In this document: positions 23,735 through 37,186 of the stretch, piece by piece
Numbering within the stretch: position 1 is the first letter of the stretch
Layout of the letters: every line of letters begins with the position of its first letter
DNA from: Straminergon stramineum
Lineage: Eukaryota > Streptophyta > Bryopsida > Hypnales > Calliergonaceae
Length of the DNA stretch: 64,000 nt
Assembly: GCA_963920665.1 (NCBI GenBank)
Contig: OY987273.1
Location: forward strand, 12,898,501 to 12,962,500
Direction of reading: 5' to 3'
Notes under the pieces: model-generated
The model's input: the letters and a program-made list of their open reading frames with translations, nothing else
Told to the model about the DNA's origin: nothing
The model's database searches: none
Program-made: the position numbers and the translations under genes

Positions 23735-23960
23735 TGGACCCCCTGCCACCTCATCATGACCTATTCTGGATCCGGTTCCTCTACGTTATCCGGTCCATCC
23801 CTTATCCAGTCAAACATCCGTTCTAATCCGTTCTCTTCCTTGGACCGGATTGAGCAAATCCCTTCACTATCTCATTTTCCTTCTTTATTTTAGCTCTCAA
23901 TGGTTCCTTAGCTAAATCCGGATACCTATCTCTAGTTTCCGGTTAGTTTCACTAGGTAAA
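23735..23960. repeat. ATCCGG word-rich upstream stretch
   Basis: Repeated GGATCCGG, ATCCGGTCC, GGACCGGATT and TCCGGTTAG words, as at 6890-7914. It is taken as the outer 5' part of the same gene or element. Confidence 0.45.
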
Positions 23961-24106
23961 CCAAAAAAATTAGAGTTTCATGTCACCACACAAGGATATT
24001 GGACACTTATCGTCGAGGATGTTCAACTGGATTTTCCTCTCCTCCTCAGCAAGAATAGATTCTTCACACTCTACCATGCAATAGCCATCTTCCATGCCTT
24101 GTCTTT

Positions 24107-24840
24107 CTACTTGTCCATATTCCAATAGTCCTTCAGGCGATCCCATTTCGGTTTGTCAACATATAGAGGAGGACTGTCAAATCCTCTCAAATGTCGATTC
24201 TTGAGGTGACATCTTTCTGCCTTTAGGTACTTCGCCATGGTCAACCCCAAGTACTCGAACTTGTTGTCCAATGCCTCTCTAAGCATCTTCATCGTATGTA
24301 TCTCATGTTTGGACCACTGCACTAAACTGACGTCCAGACATTTCGAGAGTAGGTCGCGCAAAGCTTCATCCCAAGCATTCTTCCCTTCGCATGTGACATC
24401 CACTTCGTCGCCCGATAACACAAACACTTGGTTTGGCTTCACTCTTGTCGTGGCATGTTGGCGACTGGCCAAATTGTAATCAGCTTTCCACTTCCTTCGA
24501 CCATTGTGATCATGAATGTCTTCTTCAAGGGCACCTACATTTTGTCCAGCCTACACATCCAGGACTGCTAGTGTTGTTCCTAAGCTCCACATAGGTTGGG
24601 ATAGCGGCTGGACTAGCATGTAGTACCCTAGCACCTACGCGAGGTTTAGCTAGTTGGATTCAATTGGTGGAGGAGGACGTGTTGGTGGTGCAATGTGCAT
24701 TGGCACACATTGCACCGGCGATGTCTTCTTCCTCTTCATCCTCTTATCAACCAAAGGTTCTTTGTCTTCTAGGTCAAGGTTGTCTTCTGAAGAGTCCATG
24801 AGCTCTTCCTCTGATCCTACTAAGGAAGCCGTTACTTTCC
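24107..24840 (-). pseudogene. CACTA family B TnpA-like protein (Transposase_24-like), decayed
   Basis: Minus-strand frame. An acidic stretch (EDNLDLEDKEPL), a basic KRMKRKK, a Pro-rich segment, three stops, then RRKWKADYNLASRQ and a helical core (ALRDLLSKCLDVSLVQW, then MAKYLKAERCHLKNRHLRG and VDKPKWDRLKDYW). The ERCxLK and W.RL..YW pattern is what I associate with plant Ptta/En/Spm-type second transposon proteins. That assignment is from memory of the family, not a search. Divergent from the TNP2 gene at 28020, as in family A. Upstream, 25007-25340 on the same strand may hold a first exon (VLVRKAWEVEGGKG), which is weak. Confidence 0.5.
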
Positions 24841-25340
24841 AAATTGATTCAGAAATTCACTCCATAGAACAACAATAGTGAAAATGCAAGTGTTATAAGA
24901 AGATGAATCCCGCAATTTCCAAGAAAGAACCCTAAAACACTAAACCCTTGATGACACAGAAACCCTATCACTAGTAAACCAACCTTGGAGGAACAATAAG
25001 AGATGTTCATTCACTTGCAGACTTTTCCCCCTTATTGGATTCCCGCTCAATATATGTACAAGCAATGGTGAGGTGCATCATACCTGTAGCGATGACATTG
25101 CTATCAGATTTTGTCGCCTCCGATGACGAGTCTTTGGCAGACCTCATCGTAGGGCTCCCCTTGCCTCCTTCTACCTCCCATGCTTTCCTAACTAGAACGC
25201 CTACCTGCAGTAAACTCCTCCGCACAACTCTATCACCTCTTTTTTCGCAAGTGGGAGGCAGTTTACCACCGTGGGCCTTCGCATTAGCTTTATCCCTGCC
25301 CCAACATCCAGAAAATTGGACATGGCCTCAGAATTAATCT

Positions 25341-26329
25341 GCACAAAAACACAAGCAATCACGTTTCTTCATACGGGACAAATCACGTGACATTGGCGCA
25401 CACATACTTGGGCGACAAGGTAGAGTTAGGCCAAGGTTTTGCTAAAACAGAGGACATAGTTCCCAATGGAAGAAGATGACCATGGCGGATCCTATATGGC
25501 GGTTTTAGGGTACATGATTGTCTTGTTCTAGAATGTTTTTGTTTTGTGATTAGTTACAGACTTTCTCTTGAATAATAGACTTATGACTCGTGGGCAAAAA
25601 AATCCTTAGGACACAGCGTTGGGTGTGGAAAACCCTACAACTGCGTTGCCTTTGTGTTTCAAAAAATGTGCAAGGGACAACTTGAGACACAATGGCTAAA
25701 CCACTCATCTACGGGTTGACTAAGAAAACCTTTGTGACCTATGGACTCATGCATGAGCACACTCTCATGTCAAACCCATGGAGGTCTAATTCCAACACTA
25801 GCAGCAACAATTCCGCCAGTCATGAAAGTTAAGGAGTAATTTGAAGAAAATGAGAGAGCTCTGTTGAGGGGAAGGGGTCGGAAACTTACAACTCCATTCT
25901 CGGTGCTAGAGATTGACTAGCCATTTCTCGCACTTAGATGATGTTCTGGTCATGCAGCAACTTGTAAGTTCCCTTCTTTGGCGGTGGACTATCTGGTAGT
26001 GCTTCCATAGTGCACTATAAGTCTTCTCACCATTCTCATGTCACGGTTGGGTTCATGATGAACCCTGCTCTCTTGTCAATTTGCACCCGATTAGGTCCGC
26101 CACTTCATTGTTGTCTTGGAGGGCAAACGCTCTTGTTGCTTTGCAATATAAGAGAGAGAGAGTGAGGCTTTGTAGGAGTCGCAATATGGGAAGTAGGAAA
26201 TGAGCTACCGTGACAATACCAAGCGAACTTGATGAGTGTGGGTCATGCAAGGCTCTCTCATGATGAGCATCGTTGCTCATCGGTGGCTCATCAATTAATT
26301 GGGGATTTTGACAGTAGTAATCACCACAA
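25341..26329. other. No recognised feature
   Basis: Mixed composition with a short (GA)n near 26149-26162. No supported gene or repeat. Confidence 0.3.
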
Positions 26330-26700
26330 TCAAGATTAGTGACTAATAAGTCTCTTCCATAGAACTATTGCACAGTGAAAGTCGCTTAATAGTCATTTAA
26401 CGTTTCTTTAGAACATTCCCAGGAAAAGAAATGACTAATACCACTAGAAGAAAACAAGGTCGATTTCAACATCATTGACCTGACGTAAAATGCAGTTTTC
26501 TGCTCAAAAACACAAAATTTACATTTTACGTCAAGTTGATTATGTTGAAATCACCCCTATTTTCTTCTAGTGTACATGTCTTCTAGGCAACTACTGTAGT
26601 GCACTAGTCATGGGGTAGTCATATAATGTGTCTTTACAGCATACTTGAGACAATCAACATGTGAATGTAGTTTGCTTCTAGATGACTATGGGATTCCACA
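26330..26700. repeat. TGACT/AGTCA word cluster with embedded MITE
   Basis: About seven TGACT/AGTCA words on both sides of the 131-bp MITE, of the kind seen at 1240-2290 and 5540-6490. It lies between the divergent family B TnpA and TNP2 genes. Confidence 0.45.
26442..26572. mobile_element. CACTA-type MITE, 131 bp, TSD TAC
   Basis: Starts CACTAGAAGAAAA and ends TTTTCTTCTAGTG, a canonical CACTA terminus. It is a hairpin along most of its length, with an internal TGACGTAAAATG and its inverse. It is flanked by TAC at 26439-26441 and 26573-26575. Confidence 0.9.
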
Positions 26701-26739
26701 CATCTCCAATACTACCATGGGTCGTGACTTCTTTTGAGA

Positions 26740-27700
26740 GCGTATTGGTGGCTTTCCTACTCATGTATATAGGCCTTCAGTAGTTCCATTTGAAGTTTCA
26801 GATTTTAGTGAGGATGAGTATGTCGAGCTGAAGAAAATTATTTTCATGTCATTCAAGAAGCTTATGGCATACCCAACGCACAGGCGACCATTCTCTTTCG
26901 ATGACCAATACTAATGAGGAAAGAGGGATGGCATTTTCATAGGATTTCGCCATTGAATCCACCCAAGTATTCTACATACATGTTGGGACTCAAATAGGGG
27001 CTACCATCTTCCAACCATAAACCCTCAGATCTAAGCATCCTGTACTAGACAATGTTGAAGCGAAGAGTGCTATGAACTGCTCCACTTTTCTTGAGGAAGA
27101 GACCTAGAGTATTCTCGCCAGAAAGTGACAAAGAGATGGAGATTACAAATCAGCATAGTGCCTTGGGCAGCCATACTTCAAGGTGCATGCTTGGAATCTC
27201 AAAAGTTTCCTTGAGTTTGGTGTCTCCAAATGAAAGAAGTAGTCGTGCACATGTTGCACTAGTGGAACAATGTGTGGACCACCTCTCAAGGGCCCCAAAA
27301 CCCACTCCACCAGATCTGAATATTGAGTTGGACAAGCGTTTCAAAGCTTGGCTTGCCTTGGCCCTTGGCCACACATCAACTACAGACCCATCAAGTGACC
27401 TTACCTCCCTTGAACCTCTGGAAAGAAAAGTGACACATGTGTGTAGTGGTGTTGTAGATGATGGACTCCATCTAGAGAAGTGAAGGCAAAATCCATGTAA
27501 TATTCTGGAATTCCCTTGAATGAAAGACTATGAATTCAGATTAGGCTTCATGTTGCATTGTATTTTGTGTGGCTATTACAATGCGTCTCATTGCAAATGG
27601 GGGCCATGCCTACTTTGTAATGCTAAACATGTGTTGCGTGCAAATGATGTTGTCACTTTCAATTCAGTATTCACCAAATTTGTCTCTGAATGTTTGTAGA
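26740..27700 (+). pseudogene. Coding-like remnants of unknown function
   Basis: At 26740-26910 the plus strand reads FEVSDFSEDEYVELKKI and then a stop. A 130-codon open frame at 27091-27483 (LDKRFKAWLALALG) follows. Neither is recognised. They may be 5' exons of the family B TNP2 gene or part of an unrelated protein. Confidence 0.3.
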
Positions 27701-28019
27701 TAGAGTCCGTTGTTACCCTTCCTCCATTGCGACTTGCATGTTTGCTTAAGTGTCTTACACTTAATTCATGCACATGAGTCATATATCAATCATTTACTTG
27801 TGTATTTTTTCAACTATGTAGTGACTTGTGGAGTCATTCAAGAGTTACTAGAGAAGGCAGTCAATGCTAAAGGCAATAGCGTGACCCGCATTTCTCAAAA
27901 GTAGAAGATATTGCCGATGGAGGCTAAGGAACACCTAGGGCCGACCCTTCACAGGTTCTAGTCCATCACCCTCTTGCTTTTGGTTCTATGCATGACGTGG
28001 TAACAAATTTGCCAACCCG

Positions 28020-30955
28020 ATGAAGATGATTCCCTCTAGGCTTCCATTGTCCGATAGTGCTGAACAAAGACTTAGAGATGAGCGCCTTTGGCTAAGGGAG
28101 TTACAATAAGCGAGAGAGTACAATGTGAAGAAGCTACATTGTCCTTGCACTTTGTGCAAGGGTTGTAAGAGACTTCTCCTTAACAACATTCACGCTCACC
28201 ATGTACATCATGAAAGGCATGCAGATTGCCCCATTTGGAGAGGCCCGGGCGCAAGGGATTCCTTTAACAAGGAGTGGGAGCAAGAATTCTAGGGATCGGA
28301 ACAAGAAGCAGCAGAAGGCATGGACGGCCTAGATGTTGATGTTGATACAGTGGGCATGCTAAATTAGGCATTGCATCTAGTGGATGCTCCAACATTTTTG
28401 GCAGAAAGAGTTCAGGACGAAGTGAGGAATGCCTTTTCAACGGCGGACTCTATCCACAAGGAATGCATGGAAGTGTTCAACGGTGATGTAGTAGAGTTCG
28501 AGGAATGTTGTGACAAGCAACATCCTCCCTTCATAGGGACTAACAAAGTTGGCAATGACGCCCAATTCCCTCTAGATCTAGGCACTGACAAAGTTCACAA
28601 TGATGGAAACTTAGATGCCAAGGCATTACAAGAGTGCTTGGAGCCTCTATATGATGAAGCTGCTTCCAGCAAGCTTGCAGCGACAGTGTTGTTGATGAAT
28701 TTGTGCACTGTGCATGGTGTAAGCAACCATTGTGCCAACAAATTGTTCAGCATTTTGCATTCTCATCTCCTATCAAGGATTCGAGGAACAATAAGTTGCC
28801 TCAAAACTATTATGCCATGCAAGCCTTGACGAGGAAATTGGGTTTGACGTACAATACCATCTACACATGTGAATGAGGTTGTGTGCTTTTTTGTGGGCCC
28901 TATGAGCAAGAGCTACGGTGCCCCAAGTGTGGTGGTCATAGGTATTGGGACGAGGAGCGGCGTTGTTTTCTAGTGAAGGTGCTGGGGTACTTCCCCATCA
29001 TTCCCAGACTACAACGCATGTTCATGAGTCTAAAAATCTCGCAGCTCATGGTTTGGCATGCAGAGAATCGGAGAAACCATGACAGAGGTGATGGCCTCAT
29101 TAGGCATCCCTACAACTCCATAGCTTGGTAGCATTTCGAGGAAAATGTAGATCCCTCCTTTGCCTGAGACCCTAGGAATGTTCACTTTGCCTTAGCAGCT
29201 GATAGAGTGAACCCTTATTTGTAGAATCAGACATCATGGTCAACATAGCTAGTGTTGCTATTGAACTACAACTTGCCCCCTTGGTTGAGCACAAAGAAGT
29301 TTTTCATTTTGTTGGCACTCTTAATTCCAAGGAGGGAATCAATGATGGGTGACGTGTTTGACGTATATTTAGAGCTGCTTGTAGAGAAGTTGTTGGAGCT
29401 TTGGGCCAAGGTCCTTGCCCATGACGTCACTAAGGATGTAGGTGAAAAGGCTTTTCAGTTGCGAGCCATGTTGCTATGGATTATACACGATTTCCCAAGG
29501 TATGGCACCGTTTGAGGATTCTCTCATCAAGGGAATGCAGCATGTCCATGGTGTTGTGAAGACCTTGGTGGTAAGCATTCTACTAAACTATCTAAGCAAA
29601 CTTACGGTGGGACTCATCAATGGCTACTTGAAGATCATCCTTACAGATTAGAAGGTATGAAGGACCACTTCAATGGATTAATGGAAAACCGCTCGAAACT
29701 TCGGGCTATGATTGTGGAAGAACAAATTCAACACGCACTATAGTATGAGGCATAGAAAGCAGCCGAAAACAAAGAGGGTGCTGTAGGGGACCCCTCCAAA
29801 ATTTTTGGCCTTAAGTAGTTGAGCATTCTGTTCAAATTGCCATATTAGAGGGTAAGTGTCTCTAATTTTTGCCCTTTTTGAGCAAAACGCCTTAGAAGGG
29901 ATTCATACATGACTTTCTAGTCATTTGTAAGTTCCTCCCAAGTCATGTACGAGTTACCATGACAGGGATATGATTGAAGAATGACTACTAAATGACTAGT
30001 ATTTAACCAGGTTGTGACCGTGGACTTGTACCAAATTTGTTGGTGATGTCTGTGTTGCCAATATCTTCTCTTTCGCTACACACTAGACCTCATGCACTGC
30101 AAAATGAATCTTGCAAAGAACTTTCTGAAAACCATTTGAGGGAAGAAGAACACAGTCAAAGTGCGGAGGGACTTGTAGCGCTGAAATTTCAGGAGGCACC
30201 TGTGGCTTGCTCCACACTGACATAAGGCAGGGAAAATGGTCAAGCCACAAGCCTCTTATGTATTGTCCGAGTAGGAGTTTGAGAAGTTTGTGAAGAACAT
30301 AGAGGATTTGAAAACACCCGCCGCGTATTCCTTAGACCTTGGCAAGTGTCTCCGTAAGAAGAATTTTGGTGGCCTGAAGTCGCATGATTACCATATTCTT
30401 ATGCAGTAGCTCATGCCACTATCTCTTCGTGATCTGATGGAACTAGGACCTTGTATGACTATTATGAGAATGTGCAGGGTCTTCTGTTGCTTGGGCACAA
30501 AGGTATGGAATCCAAAAGACTTTTCGTCTCTAGAAGCAGATGTGGCAGAGAACATGGCCCTCTTGGAGATTGAATTTCCACCTTCGTTTTTTGACATAAT
30601 GACTCATCTCCTATACCATTTGGCGAAGGAGTTGGACTTGTGTGGTCTAGTGAGAGCAAGGTGGATGTATCATGTGGAGCGGTACATGAAAGTACTAAAG
30701 AACCACATCTGGAACATGGCACGATGAGAGGCATGCATGGCAGAGGGGTACTTGAAAGACAAGTGCATTGGCTTCATTACAGAGTATTGCAGAGCTTCAA
30801 AGGCTCTCACAAGCCTGTGTACAATGAAGATAAAGAATACAGAGATGTTGAGGAAGTTTTACAAGGGGCAAGAAGGCCATATGTGATGAGTTCCGAGTTG
30901 AGAGATGTGACCCACCAATATGCATGTGAAGAAAACATGTAGTCGCCTGACTACG
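28020..30955 (+). pseudogene. CACTA family B TNP2 transposase, decayed
   Basis: ATG at 28020. An N-terminal cysteine cluster (LHCPCTLCKGCKR) and an LLMNLCTVHGVSNHCANKLF segment align with family A. A frame change near 28790 is followed by CPKCGGHRYW, YFPIIPRLQRMF and LNYNLPPWLSTKKFF (Transposase_21). The frame meets a TAG in LPYW and a GTAAGT donor near 29852, with an intron to about 30010. Downstream are DLMHCKMNLAKN, then GGLKSHDYHILMQ and the DUF4218 core RWMYHVERYMKVLKN. More than a dozen stops. The DUF4216-bearing C-terminus is missing: coding similarity ends at about 30955, where family A-type sequence begins, suggesting truncation by insertion. Confidence 0.75.
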
Positions 30956-32494
30956 AAATTAGGACACTCAGATGTCAGATCCGACATTACGCATGTTGAC
31001 AAAGGTGTCTAATCACATCGCGTTGCCCAAGATAGGGGTCAGACATCCAAAAATAAGCCTAGACAACGGCATGCTAAGCACTAGACATCCAAAAAGACAC
31101 TGGTCAATCGGTGCTAGAACTCTGCCATGTGGCTACAAATTTAGTGCCACGTGAGCACAAGCAGCCAAGTTGGCAATTTTCTCATCCATCCAATTTTGGT
31201 GATGTGGCATCTGATGTGTACATTGACCGGTGAGTCAACATTAGGTGACGTGGCATCTTCAAATGCTGACGTGGACAATTTTGGTGCGTGGAGAAGCCTC
31301 TTCTAGAGCTTTCTACATACGCATGAAAGATGTCTTTTCAGACATCACAAAGTCTAATACGATGTTGTCCTAGATACAACTATGTTGAAGACAATGTTTA
31401 TGCGGAACATGCACTGTTGGTAAGCACTACGATTCTAATGCCATTTGTGTCGTCTAAGGCTTTGACAGTGGGGCATTTGACATGGTTAAGGACATGTTCA
31501 TGCAATTTTCTACTAGACGTGTGGCGTGTTGGATGTCAACATTCACATGTACAACATTTTTACAAGTAACAAATCATTTTAGACAACATGTGCATGCTTC
31601 ATACCAACGTGCTTGAAGATTGGGTTTGAGCATGGGATGTTTGAAATGACACTAACTAGTTAGACAATTGAGAAGTACAAGTCTATATAGACAATGTTCA
31701 AGACGTGTATAGGGCTATGTTTAATGACATGCATGCATATCTTTTGATGTTTCCACGTTTAGGGCAAGCTTAGATGTGATAGCAATGTGCACTGTGAGAC
31801 GTGAATGAAGACATGTTGTAGACTTCACAGACATTGACACTGAATTGAAGGGGTCTAGGATTAAGTCCTACCTAACCACATGGTGCATTCCTATGTGCGC
31901 TTGTAGACAGACGTTGAGACATGAAAACAATGTGGTGCAACATTGCAATGATCCTGAGGACGTTGAACATTAGACATTGTGCCCACATTTGAAGAGACCT
32001 AAACAACGCTCTGGCATGGCACGTATTTACCAAAGTTGGTTTTACACTATATCAATGAATGACATTGCATAGCAAGAGAGCTTCGCACAATCACAATACT
32101 TGAAATACATGCACCACTGAATGGAGGAACCTTTAGGCAAACAAAAAATATCATATTCATATACCGGTAAAGTGTTGCAAGGAAAACAAATCTTCATGAG
32201 GAGAACAAAGCTTCTGTAAAAGGCAATATAGCACAACATGCTCTACAAAAAATGTGATAGATTCTAAACCCGTTTAGATAATCATGAAATAGTGCCACCA
32301 AGAAGTTCTCACAATGTTGTGTGAAGCGTCCTCTATGTCTAAGCAAACATCTGAGCGTTGAAGGCAAGGTCTCCATGGATAGAAGGAGTCCTACAAACAA
32401 ACGCTGGACGTTAGTGACAATGGACAAACAAACAACTGAAGGCCTACCAGCCACATATCCATGCTTTTGAGAGAATCAAAACACACCTCAATGG
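30956..32494. repeat. Noncoding end of CACTA family A with GACAT and GACGTGGC words
   Basis: Dense AGACAT, GACATG and GTCTAGAC-like words. Words of the GACGTGGCAT type occur at about 31195-31280. Matching GACGTGGC/GCCACGTC words occur near the other end at 45485-45560. This fits subterminal repeats of a large CACTA element. I could not identify the exact left terminus. Confidence 0.45.
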
Positions 32495-35400
32495 TCATTT
32501 ATTCCGTGATGCTTCTCCTTTTGGGGGCTGCCCCCCTCCTGTAGGGGGATTGGGTTTGGGCACTTGCTGCATGGTTCCCTTTGTAGCCTTCACAGTGGTG
32601 ACCACTTGTGTTGGCTTTGGTGTTGGCTTCAAGGTCCTTGTCACTCGATTGATGCGAGACAACGATCCCGTAGATGGAAGATTTGCAACCTGATTGCACA
32701 TAATACCACCGTACATACTATTAGAACTAAATGATAAAACACTATAATAAGAGAGAGATACAAAATGTCCAATACAATGTCTAAAACAACACACCAATGT
32801 CTTGCTCCCATCTATGTTCTTGTCCCGTCCAACATGAGAAATACCTCTCGAGGGTTGGATTGCCTTGCCAAGGCAATAGGAGTACCTCCTCCCTTGACGA
32901 ATGTAGGCTGAGCCACTATGGAATATGGATCTGCAGGGACGTCCACGGAAGCACTCACCGCATTATCAACAAGTGTTGTAGGGGGTTAAGGGCCACTCCG
33001 TCAATGCCGAGCGTGGTACCCTCAACAACATCAACCTGAATCTGTTCGGGATCAATGTCTCCTCCGTTGTCCGAGGGATGGTCCATCAAGTAGTCAACCT
33101 CAGGCTCCGCATCCTCATCTGCATCCACGCCAACGTCTGCACCAACTTCACTAGCCTGCACAGCATTGGTTCCATCTCCATCAACGTCACCTATAGCAAT
33201 GTTGTGATTGTGAAAGACTTGGGGAATATCGGTGTAGACGTTGCCTTGCAAGAGTGCCAAGCCTATGGGCATTGATGCAAGAATCTGATGTTGTACATTG
33301 TCAGGACCAAAGGATTGCACAAGCAAACGGATCAAGTTATTCATCTCAGCAAGACGACCTCTAATCTTTGATGTTCTTGCACGCACTCCCTCGATGTCCT
33401 GGGGGGATGCATATCGGATGTTTGCATTGCAGAGCTCTTCTTCACGCCGGGCAAACTCTTCTTCGCTAGCACGCTGAAGCTCATCATCTTGGGGTATGTG
33501 TCCCAGTTTGAGAGTCTACCAATTATACATTACAAGCTCACTGTTAGTCTAAAGAAACAATAAAGAAAACAAAAGATTTGCATCTAGACATTGGTGAGGA
33601 AATAAATAAGAGGCCACTTGTCAACACCCATGCTTACACATGCATGATAACAACATTAACTAATGTTGGTAAGGACAACAAATTTAGCATAGAAACATTG
33701 AAACACCACTTAGAGTGAAGCACATGTTACCAACTCCCCCATCATACGCTTCTCTATGGACCTCATCTGGGTTTCGTTGTTGCTCTTAGACTTTGAAATT
33801 GCACGCATTTGCATTGACTTCTCTTGAGCCTTTGCTGATTTACGCTTCGCTTTGAGGGTTTCCCAAACCTCGGGGTCCAAGCCGATGGACATAAGTAAAT
33901 CAAGGTCAATGAGCCTCATGAAGCTGTGGCATACATTGATCAAAGTCTTCGTCACAAACTGAGCATACCAACCTGGGTTGATCTCAAGACCACCTTTAAC
34001 AATCTAGTCTACAAAGGCAACAAAATCAAGTGAACTTAGAGTCCAAAGTAGTGAGTCATCTGATAAATTGACATCTTGCTTAACACTGAAACGTTCGAGA
34101 CAGCATGTGGACGTCTATTGCACCAACACCAAAACGCAAACCATTACAACAACTCCAATGCTAATTAATATCTGCTGCCACGCGTTCAAAGAACCACATC
34201 TTGTCCTTCATTGGCTGGTTGCCCCACCCATATGCCGAGTGGAGATCCTTTGCAAATGACTTCACGTCATTTGCAAGATATTCAACGGCTTTTTCGTAAG
34301 GATTGCCACATCTATCCACCTTCACTACTTGCTTATCCTCCTTTGCAGTGTCCTCCTTCTTGATGGTGAGGATCTGTTTCACACAATTCGAAGGTGGATT
34401 TGGAGGTGGAGTTGGCTCCTTTTCCAACATCAGTGTGTCGGGATCATCGTCTGAGGACGACGAGTCCCCGTACTCGGACATTTGCTTGTGCCATGAAGAC
34501 CACAAAGTCAAACCAAGAACATCTCTGCTACATAAAGACATACGACGTCTTCATCGATGTCTAGAACAATGTCTACATCAACGTCTCATGACAAAGCCGG
34601 TGTTGGAATCAATGTCTACTAGTAAAATTACGTTGACGTGAGACTCACTTGACAACACCTCAATCAACTGAATGGCCTTCACATGGACTCCTACGAGATG
34701 CAACTACAGGCAAGCATTCTCTAAGAAAACCTGAAATTGGAAACAAAGGGACAAAATGAAAGCACAAACTTGGATTTTGAGGGATCATTGGAGTCATCGC
34801 TGGAACCCTCATACTCCACTTCATCTTCCGGGTTGGACTCCTCCACCTCCTCTTGTGCCATGCGCACTCGGTGCTTCTTCAATGATGGACTCCTCGCAGC
34901 AGCCTTCCCTTCCCCTTCTCTTGTTGGTGGCTTGCCACTTGCCAATTGTCGTTGGCATGCTTGGAGCGTTGCTCCTAAGATGAACGAATGTGGACCACTT
35001 GATGCGGCGTAGCATCTGATGAAGTTCCCCGGCCATGTCATGGCTCTAGTGCATGCTTCATTGGCAATTTTGAACGATTTGGTGCCATTCTTGGTTGTGA
35101 TAAAGGCCACTTCACAAAATCTTCACTTGCTACCTGGAACAAACATGCAAGGAAAAACACCAAACGGGATCATTGTGACACTTCCTAAACATCACCTATG
35201 GCGCTCAAAGCTAAATTTGCAGCACTTCACATGACTCAAATGTCTATTACAACATCAGTCTCAACATCTAGACATTGTTCTAGGGTTCACTCACGTGACC
35301 TTCATATATTTCAAGATATCAAAAAGGGCGTCTAAGTACAAGGATTTCCAAAAGGATGTGACTCAAGCAACATAGCTATTGCTGTAGGCAGAAACTGAGA

Positions 35401-35790
35401 TTCAACACGCACAAGGCCTTGATCACTGATCATGACAACACAAGTCTCACAATTACCGATTTGAACACCATATGATTGCAAGAGTAGGGTCCCATGGTCC
35501 TGGAATTTCACCATGGTGTTTAGACATCTTAGACGTCCACAACGACGGATTTACATCAACAACGACATGTAGTCTCACCAAAATAATCAATAAAAATATA
35601 AGCCCAAGTACAAGCACCTTGGGGGGCATAGCCAATCCATGTCAACACAAAGAATTTAAAACATGAGGGGGGCTTCCAATGGGGGCCTCAATGTTCATGA
35701 ACATAAACTACGTTTCTTGACCTATTAAAACCCTAAACCCACAGAGGGGCGAGAATTTGTAGTTAACAACTGGAATCGGATTGCTTACTT

Positions 35791-36705
35791 CAATGTCCAA
35801 AACAGTGTCTACATCCACATTGACATGTCCGCACCAAGATTGAGACCTCGTACCAAGCATCAAATGACCGGATTTGTGGCATCACGCAAGCGTTCTCACC
35901 CTAAAACTAACGACAGCCTTGATTAAAGCTCGACAGAGGCTCCTTGAGGACAAGGGTTGAGGATCAAGGCAACACGATCAAGGCAACAAGTTCACTGAGA
36001 TTATCCCCCCCCCCCTTCAATCCTAACTAATTACCTAAGAAATCTAAAAAATGATGGTACATCTCCCCCTTAAGCCCCGACATACAAATAGCAAAACATT
36101 GTAATGGAATTGAACAACCTTGACTCAATGTCCAAAACAGTGTCTAAGACAGCGTTGAGACATCCAATCCAACACTGAGACCTCGTACTAAGCATCTAAT
36201 GACCGGATTTGTGGCATCACCCAGGTGTCTTCACCAAAAAACTAACTACACTGATTTGAACTAGAGAGAGACTCCCTAAAGACAAGGCAACAAAAACAAG
36301 ACAACAAGTTCACCAAGATTACTTACCCCCCCTCCCAAATTTGATCCTAATCCCTAGCAAAGCCAAGCGTCCTCACTCTCAACCTAACTACACTAATCTG
36401 AGCTCAAGAGAGGCTCTCGATCTCAAGACAAGGCAATAGGATCAGCCTTCTGATCAATGTCCAAAACAACATCTTAGACAATGTTCAAATGTCCGCATCA
36501 ACACTCAGATGTCGTGCCCAACATCGAAGCTTCACTGAAGCACGGAAGTTGGGATTTGTGGCATCACCTAGGCGTCCTCCAACTAAAACTAACTACACTG
36601 ATCTGAGGAAAGGGAGAGGCTCTGATCTAATCAAAGGCCACAAGAATAAGACAAGAGTTCACCGAGATTACTTACCCCCCCAACTTTGATCCTCAGACGC
36701 GGCCA
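35791..36705. repeat. Three diverged tandem repeats, period about 330 bp
   Basis: Units begin CAATGTCCAAAACA at 35791, 36126 and 36455. Each continues through GATTTGTGGCATCACC, a CTAACTACACT-like block and a C-rich run after GATTACTTA; the run is 11 C in the first unit (36005-36015). A partial extra segment lies at 36345-36450. Confidence 0.75.
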
Positions 36706-37036
36706 AACAAAAATCACTCATCATGAAGGAAGCAAGAGCATGACAGTGCGCGATTGGGATAATTACCGAAATCGGGGTTCAATCTCAATGAAAGCACACC
36801 CAAAATCCACAGAGGTACCCTCTCCAACGCTCCGACCACCGACGTCCACACCCTTGCCGCGACCCAGGCTACACTTGCACACATCTTGCAACCAAAATTC
36901 GGATTCGAAGTCCTCAATCACTCCACCGAAATCTAAAAACTACGCTACCTCGCCCATCACCCAAGGCTCCTTCAATGTGCAAAGCTAGACAAAATTCAAG
37001 AGCATAGAAGCAACAAGCAAGCAGATACGACCTTAG

Positions 37037-37186
37037 AAAATGGACTACGAAGAAAGAGAAAATACCACGGTGTTGTCGAACCTCATAAAATGGACTACGA
37101 AGAGAGAGAAAACACCACGGTGTTGCCGAACCTCATAAAATGGACTGCGAAGAGAGAGAAAACACTACGGTGTTGTTGAAGATATC
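37037..37186. repeat. Tandem repeat, 50 bp x 3
   Basis: Units starting AAAATGGACTACGAAGA at 37037, 37087 and 37137, each with CACGGTGTTG. The second half of the third unit is degenerate. Confidence 0.9.
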
